DNA of 64,000 nucleotides. Origin: Aphrocallistes beatrix. Its lineage: Eukaryota > Porifera > Hexactinellida > Sceptrulophora > Aphrocallistidae. Positions 21,971 to 33,090 of the stretch are shown piece after piece (the stretch's first letter is position 1; each line of letters opens with the position of its first letter). Position numbers and translations under genes: made by a program. The DNA is taken from the NCBI GenBank assembly GCA_963281255.1, contig OY725501.1, forward strand, positions 1,031,674 to 1,095,673. The letters are read 5' to 3'. The notes below the pieces were generated by a model. That model made no database searches. It was not told where the DNA came from and saw only the letters and a program-made list of their open reading frames with translations.

Positions 21971-22446
21971 TATATGGATTTTTGGCATGTGAGAGTTTTT
22001 TGGCTCTGGTTCCAGTAAGTTCTGAGTTCAGAGCAAAATGTCGACTCATCATGGAATTATGCCGTCATTGTCACATTTTTAAAGTTAAGCAATACAGTTA
22101 TTCGAGCATAACTCAGCCATTATAGGAGATAGAAGGCTGAAATTTTAAAAGAATCTGTGTACTACAGGGTGGCTCATAAGTTCTGTGACATTTTTTCGTA
22201 CCCATTAATTTTAATTTTAATTTGGATAATAAGACAGTTATTCAAATTTATTTTGTCATTAGATATTCAACATCAGTTTTTCATTAGTAATTTTCATATA
22301 AAATTCCATTTTAGTGTTGTGTAGCTAATGGAGCGTGATCGATGTGCTGTAGTTGGATTATTTCAAGCGGGGTATAAACCGAAGGAAATTTCCAAAATGC
22401 TCAAAATGCCTAGGGGAAGAAGAATGTTTGTTGTTAGGGCCATTAA

Positions 22447-23617
22447 GGTTGGCCTTTCCTATGGGCTTTTGTTTTTTATTAAAAATTTGCCAAAGGTCCT
22501 TTTTAACCATTTTAGGATAACTAAAGGGGTTCTAAACAATAATTTTGATTTTTAGAATTTCAATCCTAATATTTCGCCACTTAGAGCCACTTGTACCACC
22601 TGGTATCGCCTATAAAAGGACACATTTTGTCTCATATCCATAACTTCTTTGAACCATGTGAGATCATCATTTTACTGCTAAATTCGTGCTCAGCACTAAA
22701 TTTCCAGCAATTTGATATATATATTGGACATATTTGGAGAAATTCCTTGGCTGCGGGTTCCTAACAACGGCCAGGAATGTGAAAAAATTTCTGGTCGTTG
22801 CTATGCACGGACATCCAAAAACTTCTCCAAATATGGTCAATATATATATCAAATTGCTGGAAATTTAGTGCTGAGCACGAATTTAGTATTAAAATGATGA
22901 TCTGACATGGTTCGAAGAAGTTATTGATCTCTAATTCCGGTGGACACTATCGAATGTGGTTATTGTTGGGTGGCCAGTCAGCAATGACCATTTTTTCCTA
23001 CTTTTGATGGAGAAAAATTTGATATACCATATTTTGAAGTTAAGTAGTGCTATAAGTTGTCGAATAAGGATATTTGCATGTTATTTAATATTCCAAAACA
23101 GTTAAAACTAATGGAAATTGAGGGACATATATAAATATTTTCGAAATCCTATTTTCTGAGACTTTTTTTTCAGCAATTATAAAGGTGATAACTTTTTGTA
23201 AATTCAACATAGGGACGAAAACTTAACGGTTTCTGATAGATCTCGAAGAGTAAAACATAATGAACAGACATAATTTTGATAATACAAATAAAAAGAGAAT
23301 TAGGAAAATAATAGTGTTAAAATTACTAAAAATAAAATTCCTCGGGTGTTTTGGTGTAATTTTTAACAATTTTCAAAATTTCAAAAATCTGTCTGTTCAT
23401 TAGTTACATCATCGATTTATGAATGAATTTGAAAAGTTTCTAATGGATTGTATGCATATTGTTTCCGATTTCTTACTTGTAAAATGACCCAATTTTTTTT
23501 ATCTCTTTAATTATTTCAATTATTAATGCAGTTTTGCAGATAACTCTGCGATTCAAATCTGCACTGAAAAAATTAAATGAATCGGTAAAAAGTTAGCTAT
23601 TATAGGAAAGGCCAACC
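22447..23617. mobile_element. TTAA-target (piggyBac-like) non-autonomous element
   Basis: Bounded by TTAA on both sides (22443-22446 and 23618-23621). It has 16-bp TIRs GGTTGGCCTTTCCTAT and ATAGGAAAGGCCAACC. Exact removal with one TTAA restores the mariner reading frame. It contains a palindromic section (about 22640-22930) and a right half shared with 33957-34615. No transposase was seen. Confidence 0.85.
22640..22930. repeat. Palindrome related to the large foldback at 25190
   Basis: The two arms share CCAGCAATTTGATATATAT and its complement, and CTTCTTTGAACCATG with its complement, around a centre near 22783. The arms are homologous to the inner arms of the 25190-26157 palindrome. Confidence 0.8.
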
Positions 23618-24773
23618 TTAAGAGATATCTGGAGCCTGGAAATGTTGAGGATAGTGCCAGGAGTGGACGTCCGTGTACTGTTGTGACTCCAAAGGTCCGC
23701 AAGACGGTGCGGGAACAAATTCGAAGAAATCCCCGGCGATCTATGCGTAAAATGGCATCAGTCATTAAAATATCTCGCCGGTCTGTTCAAAGGATCGTTA
23801 GGGACCATTTAGGAATGAAATCATTCAAAAGGAAGAAGGTGCACTTCCTTACTGACAAGATCAAGGGAAAGAGATTGGTTAAGAGCAAGGATCTGTCAAA
23901 GCGGCACGCTATTCATGGAATGAACAACATTCTTTTTTCAGGCGAGAAATTATTCACGATAGAAGAAGCTACGTAGTAATGCTCAAAATGACAGAATAAT
24001 ATCATCTAGTGCTCATTCAATCCCAGAAGAGTTGCATTTCGTTGCGCGAGTTCAGAAACCACTCTCTGTCATGGTTTGGGCTGGGGTTTGGTCGGACATC
24101 CCTGGTTTTTGTTCCACCAGGAGCTAAAATCAATTCAATCTCGTATCGCGAGTTTATATTAGAGCCTGTACTGAAAGATCTAAGCCAGTCCATGTTCTCT
24201 GGGGAGTCTTTTTTATTTCAACAGGATGGTGCACCTGCCCACACCTCGAAACTCACCCAGGCATGTTTAAAGGAGAATATTCCCGTTTTATTACCAAGGA
24301 GGAATGGCCCCCCTACAGCCCCGATTTGAATCCAATGGATTACTCGATCTGGTCCATTTTGGAGACAAAGGCTTGTGCTAAAACCCACACCAATATAGAA
24401 TCTCTTAAGGCGTCGTTGAGGAGAGAATGGGATAAAATACCTCAGGAAACACTGCGTGCTGCAGTCGAGGCCTTCCCTCGTAGATTAAATGCTGTAATTC
24501 AGAAGAAAGGAGGGTATATAGAATAGTGATTATTTCTAGCATATTATTAGCAAAACATGTAAGTCTAGTGCAAATAACAAGTAGGACCAGTGTATTTTAA
24601 ATATATAAATGGGTTAATATAAATGTCACAGAACTTATGAGCCACCCTGTAACATACCTCACATATGATGCAACTATCATCAAAAAATGATGACTCATCA
24701 CTTTGTTATGACGTCATCATTACACATCAAAAATTTTAAAAATTAACAAATTTGGTGGTTCTTCGTGAAAATT

Positions 24774-25189
24774 CAAAAATTAGCTATTTTAGGTAAGGCC
24801 AACCTTAAATATCTGATATCAATTTTGCCATTTCCCGGGCATCATAGAAATGAACTCCCTTATTGAACTATGTATTTTATTTGGATTTTATTGGCCTTTC
24901 TTCTAGTTCTTTGTGTTATATTATTTATCTCCAATGGGGCCAAAACACTTTTGAGGTCTTTTTCATTAAAACGATATCAAACAAGCGAGAAACTTATTGA
25001 TGAATGCGTCGAAAAATCTCCAATCATTTTCAATTTCTACTAACGCTAAACTTTAGGGGGCTAACTCATAAAAATCAAAACAAATACCGTCCAACTAGTA
25101 CGATTAGATGGTAGACCACTCAGTAATACAATGGAATTAACAATAAAAAACCACCAGTAAATGACGAGATCTCTATCGTATAACCCTAA
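24774..25189. repeat. TTAA-element terminus and a dispersed 115-bp segment
   Basis: About 24785-24810 carries the right end of the TTAA element (GGTAAGGCCAACCTTAA). 25040-25156 (CTAACGCTAAACTTTAGGGG onward) recurs at about 33280-33397. No gene is seen. Confidence 0.65.
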
Positions 25190-26157
25190 TAGTGGTGCGG
25201 CATAGCATGAAATTTATAACAATTGTGCATTTTGTGATAAAAGCAACAACATTGGTACACATGTACTTTGATATACTATGAACATTTTTGGATATTGGGC
25301 CACCTGAAACGATGCCTATGTCAGCCATGACAGCTGGCCCCAAATGACCACGTCCGATAGTATTGCTGGAATGGTCCCCTATCAATAACTTCTTTTAATC
25401 ACAACAGAGCATATTTTGATTGTTAAATTCGTGTCCAGCACGAAATTTCCAGCAATTTGATATATATATTGACCATATTTGGAGAATTTCTTTGGTTGCC
25501 TGTCCCTAGCAATGACCAGGAATGTTGAAAAATTCCGATCTCCAAATTTTGGAGGAACCATATCCAGTGACCCCATGTTCTTCTTGGCTAGGTTCTGCGA
25601 GTACGAATATGCTAATTAGAATGCTCTGATATGTCATATGTGGAATATATGAAAGTTTTGTGGTATGCCAAAGTAAAAGGTATAGTTGAATGTGGTAAAA
25701 CATTCATATATTCTACATATGATATATCAGAGCGTTCTAATTAGCATATTCGTACTCGCTGAACCTAGCCGAGAAGAACAAGGGGTCACTCGATATGGTT
25801 CCTCAAAAATTTAGAGATCGGAATTTTTCAACATTCCAGGCCGTTGCTAGGAACGGGCAACCAAAAAGATTCTCCAAATATGGTCAATATATATATCAAA
25901 TTGCTGGAAATTTCGTGCTGGACACGAATTTAACAATCAAAATATGATCTGGTGTGATTAAAAGAAGTTATTGATAGAGGACAATTCCGGCAATACTATC
26001 GGACGTGATAATTTGGGGCCAGCTGTCATGGCTGACATAGGCATCGTTTCATGTGGCCCAATATCCAAAAATGTTCATAGTATATCAATGTACATGTGTA
26101 CCAATTTTGGTGCTTTTATCACAAAATGCACAATTATTTTGCTATGCCGCACCACTA
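25190..26157. repeat. Foldback element: ~970 bp near-perfect palindrome
   Basis: Two ~480 bp arms face each other around a centre near 25673. Matching arm markers: TAGTGGTGCGGCATAGC at 25190 and GCTATGCCGCACCACTA at 26141; GCCTATGTCAGCCATGACAG and its complement; AGAACATGGGGTCACTGG region and its complement. Apparent open frames in the arms are mirror images of each other. No transposase or target duplication was found. Confidence 0.9.
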
Positions 26158-26409
26158 TAAACATTAAATTTGGCAAGTAGATATGAAAAGTCCATCTAAT
26201 TTGCATCTCGGTATACGATTTTCCAACCAGCCACAATTTTTGTATTCAATATTTTGAATTGTAATGTCATTCACGAGAATCACAAGATTCAGAACAATTA
26301 TAGCCAATATCGGTTAAAATTTGTCAGATATTTATTGACTAGAGCTGTAGCCAATATATTATTATAAGCTATAAACTTCTGTTTATCTCAGAACAGTTTT
26401 AACTTAATA

Positions 26410-26590
26410 CAGTCAGGGTAGCTTATTATGAACCCGCTTAATATGAACATTCATTTATTATGAACTAACCTCCTGCTCCAAATTTCATTTTCTAGATAGG
26501 ATTTGTATTGAACCAAGTTCGCTTAATATGAAATATCTCTATTATGAACATATTTTTGGTCCCCTGGTTCATAACAAGCGATCCTGACTG
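26410..26590. mobile_element. pogo-type MITE (181 bp)
   Basis: The ends CAGTCAGGGTAGCTTATTAT and AACAAGCGATCCTGACTG form inverted repeats flanked by TA (26408-26409, 26591-26592). Internal TTATTATGAAC/GTTCATAA motifs repeat. Non-coding. Confidence 0.85.
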
Positions 26591-26592
26591 TA

Positions 26593-27253
26593 ATGACTAG
26601 TCAGAAACGTATTATTAGACTATTTGATAGGCTCCCGATTGTTATATGTACGTATATAGAAGAATCGGATAACTTATACTTACAACTAGTATTCGATTTT
26701 GTATTACATTTTTTATTGATCCATCTTGAATCAGTTCGGCACTGGTTGTATAATTTACATGTTTTTTACATTATTTTTTTAGTATTTAGAGGCAAATAAA
26801 GAAAGGTTTTAATTGAATTCAATTTATTTACCTCAGAGAAATGCCTCGGAAGCAATCAGATTTATTTAAGCACTATGCAGAAATTTCCAGGTCTTATAAA
26901 TTCCCGAGAATATTCCCGGAAAGTTTCCACATTTGAAAATTCCCGGGAATTTTGCAATCCGGAATTTTGCAACCCGTTTAGTACAAAATTTTTTTTTTAA
27001 CTCTTTTTTTTAAAGGTTAGTCTGTCCTATACGGACTAAAAATAACTTTTTAAACTGATTTACGTAATTTTAGTATATATTTATCTGCGAAATTGCATTA
27101 ATAAATAAATAAATGTATAAGAAAAATTTTTTTTTGAAGTTGGTCAAATTTCAAAGAAAAGTCAGACATAGCATTTGTATAATCCTTTTACCTAAGGAAA
27201 TTTTTCTTTTTAATTAGTCCTGTAGAATTTTTTCATCAAATAGTTCTTGATAA
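26593..27253. other. Non-coding upstream region of the PQ-loop gene
   Basis: AT-rich. About 26890-26965 has GAATTCCCGGGAATT-like palindromic runs resembling a degraded MITE end. No promoter element can be fixed. Confidence 0.4.
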
Positions 27254-28315
27254 ATGGTCAATTTTAGCTTCATTCTCAGTTTTACCTTAATTTTGTATTT
27301 ATGTTTTTTTAATGTATCTTATGGGAAAATTATTTACAAAAATCCATCTAGTGCTTCTTGCAATGGTACATGGTGGATATATCATGTATTTGGTGAATGC
27401 GTTCAAAATTCTGTGCAATTTTCTGCTTTTTTATTCGGTCTTCTCTCGATTCTTTGTTGGTTCGTAGCTCAAATACCACAGCTGATCAAAAATTGTATTT
27501 CTGGTAAAGCAGATGCTGCACTATCTTGCCTTTTTCTTATCCAATGGTTGGGTGGTGATCTTACTAATTTGATTGGTGCTATTCTCACTCAACAATTGCC
27601 TACTCAAATTGGAACTGCAATATATTTTGTTTTTATGGATATTATTCTCTTGACTCAATATTTATTCTATTGGTTTAAAAATAGACGTAGAAATATAAAT
27701 GATGATGTAAATACACACAAACAATCTTCTAGAATCATTTATTTAAGTATTATCCCCACTATATTTGTCACAATTTTAACTTTAACTTCTCTGATAACAA
27801 TTAATTCAACAACCAATAATGAGCAAAGTTTAGTTTATCATGGAAGAATCATATTGTCATTCAGTAATTCACAGTCGAAAGTTGTTGATATTAATGACTG
27901 GAAGGATATATTGGGATATATTTTTGGTTGGGTTTCAGCTTTGCTCTATCTCGGATCGCGATTACCGCAAATATTCAAAAATTTTCGAAGAAAGTCAGTG
28001 GATGGTCTTTCATTACCAATGTTTTTAATGGCAGTTCTAGGTAATTTAACCTATGGTCTTGGAATTTTATTGTATAGTGTTGATAAAATTTTTATATTAC
28101 GTAAATTGCCCTGGTTAATAGGCAGTATTGGGACTTTATGCTTTGATTTTACTATATTTTTACAGTTTATAATTTTTTCACCTAAAAATTGGATTTCATT
28201 CAGAAATAAATTAAGAGACGAAGATAATTCAGCGAATTTAATTGATAATAGAATAAACTCTCAATATTCTCATTTGATCGATAATAACGTCAAAGATTAC
28301 CAATCTTTACAATGA
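27254..28315 (+). CDS. PQ-loop lysosomal cationic amino acid transporter (SLC66A1/PQLC2-like)
   Basis: An intact, single-exon 353-residue protein. A hydrophobic N-terminal segment (residues 3-24) precedes a family-type start (CNGTWWIYHVFGECVQ, 36-51). Two PQ-loop repeats follow, with the Pro-Gln pairs at residues 75-76 (VAQIPQLIKN) and 238-239 (SRLPQIFKN). Seven or so membrane helices are spread over 55-310, including the QWLGGDLTNLIG segment (97-108), which is well kept in the family. The soluble tail has di-leucine-like signals, as expected for sorting to lysosomes. SLC66A1 proteins export cationic amino acids from lysosomes. It is longer at the N-terminus than typical members, and the added signal-like segment is unusual. 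No frameshift is present, so it is probably expressed. Lack of introns may mean a retrocopy or a naturally intronless gene. Confidence 0.88.
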   Translation: MVNFSFILSFTLILYLCFFNVSYGKIIYKNPSSASCNGTWWIYHVFGECVQNSVQFSAFLFGLLSILCWFVAQIPQLIKNCISGKADAALSCLFLIQWLGGDLTNLIGAILTQQLPTQIGTAIYFVFMDIILLTQYLFYWFKNRRRNINDDVNTHKQSSRIIYLSIIPTIFVTILTLTSLITINSTTNNEQSLVYHGRIILSFSNSQSKVVDINDWKDILGYIFGWVSALLYLGSRLPQIFKNFRRKSVDGLSLPMFLMAVLGNLTYGLGILLYSVDKIFILRKLPWLIGSIGTLCFDFTIFLQFIIFSPKNWISFRNKLRDEDNSANLIDNRINSQYSHLIDNNVKDYQSLQ

Positions 28316-29105
28316 TTTCTTTGTTGAAACCTTTTTAGTTATTCAATTCTATATTTTCTTTTTATATTATTGGTTTATGATTACAATTTTAATATTATTT
28401 TCTAAGTTACCAATCTACTTCTTGTAAACCTTTTTTCTGAGAATTTTTAAATGTAATATTTCAACTTGATTAAGGTGAATCATTAAGTTTATATTAAATA
28501 CATACACTATTTGTACAGCTATTTGTATAGCCCAATATTATCCATTTAAATGGTAATAATGAAAGGGAAACATCAGGAGTGTAATCAAGATATTTGATTT
28601 GGGGTCTTGAGCGAACGAAGCGAGTAAATTCTGGGTTCTGTTTGCTTGTTCCCCGGAAAATTTTCAAATCTTAAACGCTGAAATATCGATCTACAGCTGT
28701 TCTAACCATCTAGGGAGCAATAACATTGATATAATCTCATTATTCATTCATTTTGATGCGTAAAATTCATTGCAAAGAATTAGTGAATGGCGAATTAAAA
28801 GTATCTCTACAGGGTGACTAAAAGGTTCTTTGAAACGAATTTGATGATGTTTTATATTTAGACAGATAGAGACATTGACTAGCGCTTTCAAACTGCTGTA
28901 AGGAATATTTTAAGTATGGATGCTATTATTGCATTGTATGGTAACCTGTTATTGGAAAGATATCATATTATACTAACTCACAACTGTATGCGAAATTGAA
29001 TAAGCTTATCAATTGACTTAGCAGAGGAAATGCATATATTCACTAAATTCTATGTATCTCAGGTTTCATTATTCATTAGAAACCATGCCAAAATCGTTTT
29101 CCTAT
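28316..29105. other. Non-coding region downstream of the PQ-loop gene
   Basis: No gene. A lone mariner-style terminus CAGGGTGACTAAAAGGTTCT begins at about 28811, without a partner in view. Confidence 0.4.
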
Positions 29106-29705
29106 AATCCTTCCTATTAAAACTGGATTAATGTGTGTGTATAAATACAATACCCGGACAAATGTATTCATCACCACGAAAACCTACATTCAAATTGTTT
29201 TAAAGTGGATCTATTCATAAGGAATATGTGCTCAAACATTTTGCCCCGATTAAGCGGTTGACCAGATTAAACAGTGAACTTATTAAGCGGAGTCGACTGT
29301 ATATATATATATATATATGTGTGTACTGTAACGAATTGATTGGAGAAAGACTAAGTTCTGACCTCATATGAAAATGTCTGCTCATCATGGAATTATGACG
29401 TCACTGTCTTTTAGAAGGCTGAAATTTTAAAATGATGTGTATATGATATTATTCACATGTGATACAACTATCATAAAAAAGATGACTCATCAATATGTTA
29501 TGACGTTATCATTACGCTTCAAAATTTAAAAATTGACAAATTTGATGATTTTTCGAGTGAAATCGATTTTAACAGTAAGACAGACATATTAAGAGATGCT
29601 ATCTCCCTTATAATTAATCAATGTGAGCTGAGGCGCCCAAAGGGCGCCTCCGGCAGACAAAGTGTCCGCCAGCCGCACAGCGCTAGTGAGCCAAGCACGC
29701 TTGTA
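29106..29705 (+). repeat. HL-1 copy with an inserted MITE fragment
   Basis: The 5' end (ATCCTTCCTATTAAAACTGG) is at 29106-29140 and the body from CTGTAACGAATTGATTG at 29326 to the 3' GCACGCTTGTA end. The TA tract in between holds 29146-29300, which starts like the Tc1-like MITE at 37947 (ACCCGGACAAATGTATTC) and ends GGAGTCGACTG like a pogo MITE. Confidence 0.8.
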
Positions 29706-30394
29706 AAATAATGATATAAAATAAAGTTAGAATATTATTGGATTTTGAAAAAATTGTTAAAAATTTGATTGTCTGTCACCTAAGACACGTTAACTCACAA
29801 AAAACGGCCTGGATCGTTTTGCGTCGATCGCAGTCAGAATCAAGATTGCACAAAACTCGCAAAGTTAGATTGACACAATGATTTGGCGGTATAAAATTTT
29901 GTAAAACGCTCCCGTTGCTCCATGTGACGATTTTGATACCCCAAAGCTCTTAGACTTTTGAGGTTTTTAGATGGAGAATTGTTAATTTAACAAGCACATC
30001 GTCCGAAACAAGTTTTTTTGAAATTTTCAAAATGATACATTTGACCCCAACACCAACAGCCTTTTTAATCAATAGTTATACACTGTGAAAGTTTTTACTC
30101 ATTGTGATAGAATCCAAACTAGTAATATGTGCATGAACTGATCCATGATTTAAAAACCACAAGATTCTCAAACTATATTAGCCTTTCAACGGTGCAGACT
30201 GAATCATATTACTAATTCTACTCTGAATTTTTAACTGCAATTACAGTTATCTAGATCATCGGGTATGTTGAACACAACAAAACCATTTGAAATAATCAGA
30301 AAGAGTTCAATAAATTGTTCAACCCTATCAATAAAACACTTCTAATCGGACTTTTTGACCCATTTTATTGCAGATCTACTAATTAATATGTTTA
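29706..30394. other. Non-coding
   Basis: I see no gene, tandem array or terminal repeats. Confidence 0.4.
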
Positions 30395-30840
30395 ACATAC
30401 CCTACTACATATAAGGCCTCACAGTAACTTGCGGATTTTAGACTAGGGATGTGATAGAATATGGTTGAATTTATGCATGAGCTAGCTTAAATTATTAACC
30501 ACGCAAAATAGAGCTTAGGAATGTTTTACCAGCATATATAAATATGGTGTCAAAGTACCAATATCCGTTGTTAAGATTATTCATAATATGTTTCCACAAT
30601 AGCTTCTATTTGTGACGAATTTAGTGATTTTCAGAGGCCTTTTAAGGGTACTTCTAAGTGATTTATAAGTTTTTGCATATAACTGAACTGAGAATGGGTT
30701 GATGCGAACTCATGTAATGTTGCTACATTCCAGTGTTGCTATGGAAAAGTATTTAGTCATTTGGGCTCATATCTTGAGTCATAAGAGCAAGCCATAAGAG
30801 CTAGACATTTAAACTTATATTGTTGTGAGCTGGATTAAGA
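30395..30840 (+). repeat. Dispersed repeat family B, copy 1
   Basis: A ~430 bp repeat beginning near CCTACTACATATAAGGCCTC and ending near AAGAGCTAGACATTTAAA. It recurs at 34625-34893, 43432-43835 and 60238-60655. No inverted ends, poly(A) or pol III boxes were seen, so the class is unknown. Confidence 0.75.
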
Positions 30841-30899
30841 TTTTTCTCGAGGGGCCCTGTTAAAAATCGTCGAATCAAGGGTTTATCATTTTCAATTGT

Positions 30900-31990
30900 G
30901 ATAAAGATCTTCAAAACGATAATAACAACATCTATCACAATATGTGATGGCCATTTGAGAGCACCTCGGTCAATGAGTTGAATGAGCTTGTGAATATTTT
31001 CTGTACAACGATCTCTAGCTCTTTCACTTGTGATATTAAAGATATACAGACAGTGTACTTAACCGATTGTTTCAAGTCTGAATGTACTGCATAACCTCTA
31101 ATAGAGGCCACTGATTGAAGAAGTGAACTATCCAGAGTAATGGTCAGAAATGATTGCAAAGCTACGAGATATGCATCCGGAGGAAAACGAGTCGAATAGA
31201 GCTTTTAGACTGACGTAATCTGATTCTTGCTTTTTAGAGAACATTTTGAGAACGCTTGATATTTTGATCCATCGTTCGCTTTCAATTATTTGAGTATAAG
31301 TAACATGATAATGCGCACCAGATTCATGCGATACAAACCAAAATGATGTTCGATTGGTTCGTTTTGCAATCGCGATGTGAGCACGTAATCAAATCCAGTT
31401 TTGAGTGAGATGATTCACTATCTCTATGAGCGTAATACATAAGTGAGATAAACTCGTGAAGGTCTGAGGGCTCAATTTTCCGTATTTTCCTTCCCGAGAT
31501 CGACATTGTGGAAGCCAATTAACAATGACCCGTAGAAAAGTAAACGAGAATCAGTATATTGGAGAGGTTTCGAAAGTTCATCATTAAGTCGGGTGTGTTT
31601 ATGGGTTGTATTTACATTGAAGATCTTCCACACTTTTATAATAATGTCAAGAAATTCGGTTGTTTGGAATTCGTTTTTTCGCGTTAAGTTGTAATTGTTT
31701 AGGCAGCGAGTGTTGATGTATAGAATATCTTCAGAGTTAGGCTGACATTTTGCCTCTCTAAACTTGTAGGCCAGCAAGCTTTGGCTGTTAAACGGTGTGC
31801 ATGTTTGAGGATCGAATATTGTTCATCTTTATTAAAGACATCATATTTCTTGGAATTTTGCAAAATGCACTCTTTATCTTCACAGTTTGGAAAAATAAGG
31901 GTGTTTGGATAAGATAGAGTATGTTCATGATCTTTTAAATTGATCCAATTGTTTAGCACTACAAAGTAGAATCCATCGATTTAGAATGAA
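30900..31990 (-). pseudogene. P-element (THAP9-like) transposase relic 1
   Basis: Pieces on the - strand align in order with the C-terminal half of P-type transposases. They are LNNWINLKDHEHTLSYPN with RLTAKACWPTSLERQNVSLT (31959-31699), the continuation with FLDIIIKVWKIFNVN and a LNDELSKPL motif (31777-31472), and a piece with SGAHYHVTYTQIIESE (31330-31240) corresponding to the family's SGGNYH...LE(A/S)E region. Reading needs several frame changes. The N-terminal THAP domain and both element ends are missing. I am confident of the family from the motif order but not of the limits. Confidence 0.75.
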
Positions 31991-32530
31991 TAAAGAGCTT
32001 CTAAAAGGTATATTAGTAAGGTAGAACGAGATTCTACGACTTTTCGTTTCCAAGTTAGGATTTTCTAAAAATGCTACGTCATCACATGACAAAAATTTTA
32101 AAACAAAAAAACTTAACATTCCATAGGACGCAGTACAATTATTATCAATGAATCTTATATATACCATTATAAAAAGTTTATTAGAAATTGATAACTAAGA
32201 ATTTGGGCTTATAATTACAGAGGTAGAGATATATATCTCGTTTTGGACCATAAATGGGTCTTTGGACCGAATCCGGGAGTTCCAAGGCCAGAACTTCCAA
32301 AATAATTATGAAAAGTGCTCCAATTTTTCTCTACACATTATTAACGACAATTGTATTCATCATTTAGCATGATAGCCACATTTGGACACATATTTCATCA
32401 TTAGATTCGCCATTTTCTAATATATAAGCTCTCCATCGAATTTGTATTCAATAAAATCAATGATAGGTCGAGAAATATATATTTTTTGAAAAGATGTTTG
32501 AAGAACCTATATATTATCATATATACATAT
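31991..32530. other. Non-coding, probably the decayed 5' part of P relic 1
   Basis: No recognisable domain. A THAP start could not be read. Confidence 0.35.
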
Positions 32531-32559
32531 ATCCTTACTATTAAAACTCGATTAATATT

Positions 32560-32596
<37 letters not shown>

Positions 32597-33090
32597 TACG
32601 AATTGATTGAAGAAACTTCCAGGCGCAGAAAGCTGATTTTTGGCATGTGGGAGTCTTTTGGCTATGGCTCCAGTAAGTTCTGAGCTCAGACGAAAATGTC
32701 GACTCAGCATGGAATTATGACGTCATTGTCACATTTTTAAAAGTTAAGCAACACAGTTATTCGGGCATAACTCAGCCATTATAGGAGATAGAAGGCTGAA
32801 ATTTTAATAGAATCTGTATACTAACATACCTCACATATGATGCGACTTTCATCAAAAAATGATGACTCATCACTTTGTTATGACGTCATCATTACGCATC
32901 AAAAATTTTTAAATTCACAAATTTGGTGATTTTTCGAGTGATATCGATTAGCACAGTAGGACAGACATATTTAGAGATGTTATCTCCCTTATAATTAACC
33001 AATGTGACTCCAGGCGACCGAAGGGAGCCTCCGGCGGACACAAAGTGTCCGCCAGCCGCGCAGCGCAAGCAAGCGCGAAGCGCGCTTGTA
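32531..33090 (+). repeat. HL-1, full-length copy
   Basis: It runs from ATCCTTACTATTAAAACTCG through (TA)n, CAATTCGT-complement (ACGAATTGATTG), the body and the palindromic GC-rich 3' end (AAGCGCGAAGCGCGCTTGTA). The 3' part holds the stem GGCGGACAC/GTGTCCGCC. With 59139-59686 it is the best reference copy, about 550 bp. Confidence 0.85.

Larger units (their letters stand above)
22328..24526 (+). pseudogene. Mariner (maT-like) transposase, interrupted
   Basis: The N-terminal helix-turn-helix part (residues 1-40 from the ATG at 22328) stops at the TTAA insertion at 22443. After the second TTAA at 23618 the same frame continues into RYLEPGNVEDSARSGRP and the second helix-turn-helix. Catalytic region: the first Asp position reads FSGEK (Gly in place of Asp); the second Asp is in QQDGAPAH; the third in SPDLNPMDYSIW, 37 residues later. 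Frameshifts occur near 23975 and 24270. Mariner transposases cut and paste DNA at TA. This one is dead by substitution, frameshift and insertion. Confidence 0.88.
22165..24649 (+). mobile_element. maT/DD37D-type mariner with nested TTAA element
   Basis: TIRs start CAGGGTGGCTCATAAGTTCT and end AGAACTTATGAGCCACCCTG. The target TA is duplicated at 22163-22164 and 24650-24651. The length is 2485 bp because of a 1.17 kb insertion in the transposase. Without it the element is about 1.3 kb, the usual mariner size. Confidence 0.93.
21976..24773 (+). repeat. HL-1 copy split by a mariner element
   Basis: The HL-1 body runs from TGGATTTTTGGCATG to 22164 and continues at 24650 (ACATACCTCACATATG) up to about 24773. 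The interruption is the mariner at 22165-24649. The GC-rich 3' end is missing. Confidence 0.8.

Noticed and set aside
22667-22897. Overlapping opposite open frames of 61 codons
   Set aside because: Same cause: the frames lie in the two arms of a palindrome.
25178-25192. Telomere-like TAACCCTAA
   Set aside because: A single short match, not tandem.
25173-26180. Two opposite open frames with almost the same protein (25173-25385 and 25971-26180)
   Set aside because: They are mirror images produced by the large palindrome, not independent genes, and no domain is recognised.
27105-27125. AATAAATAAATAAA as a polyadenylation signal for the PQ-loop gene
   Set aside because: It lies upstream of the gene on the same strand. 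If used it would serve something else, and nothing is seen.
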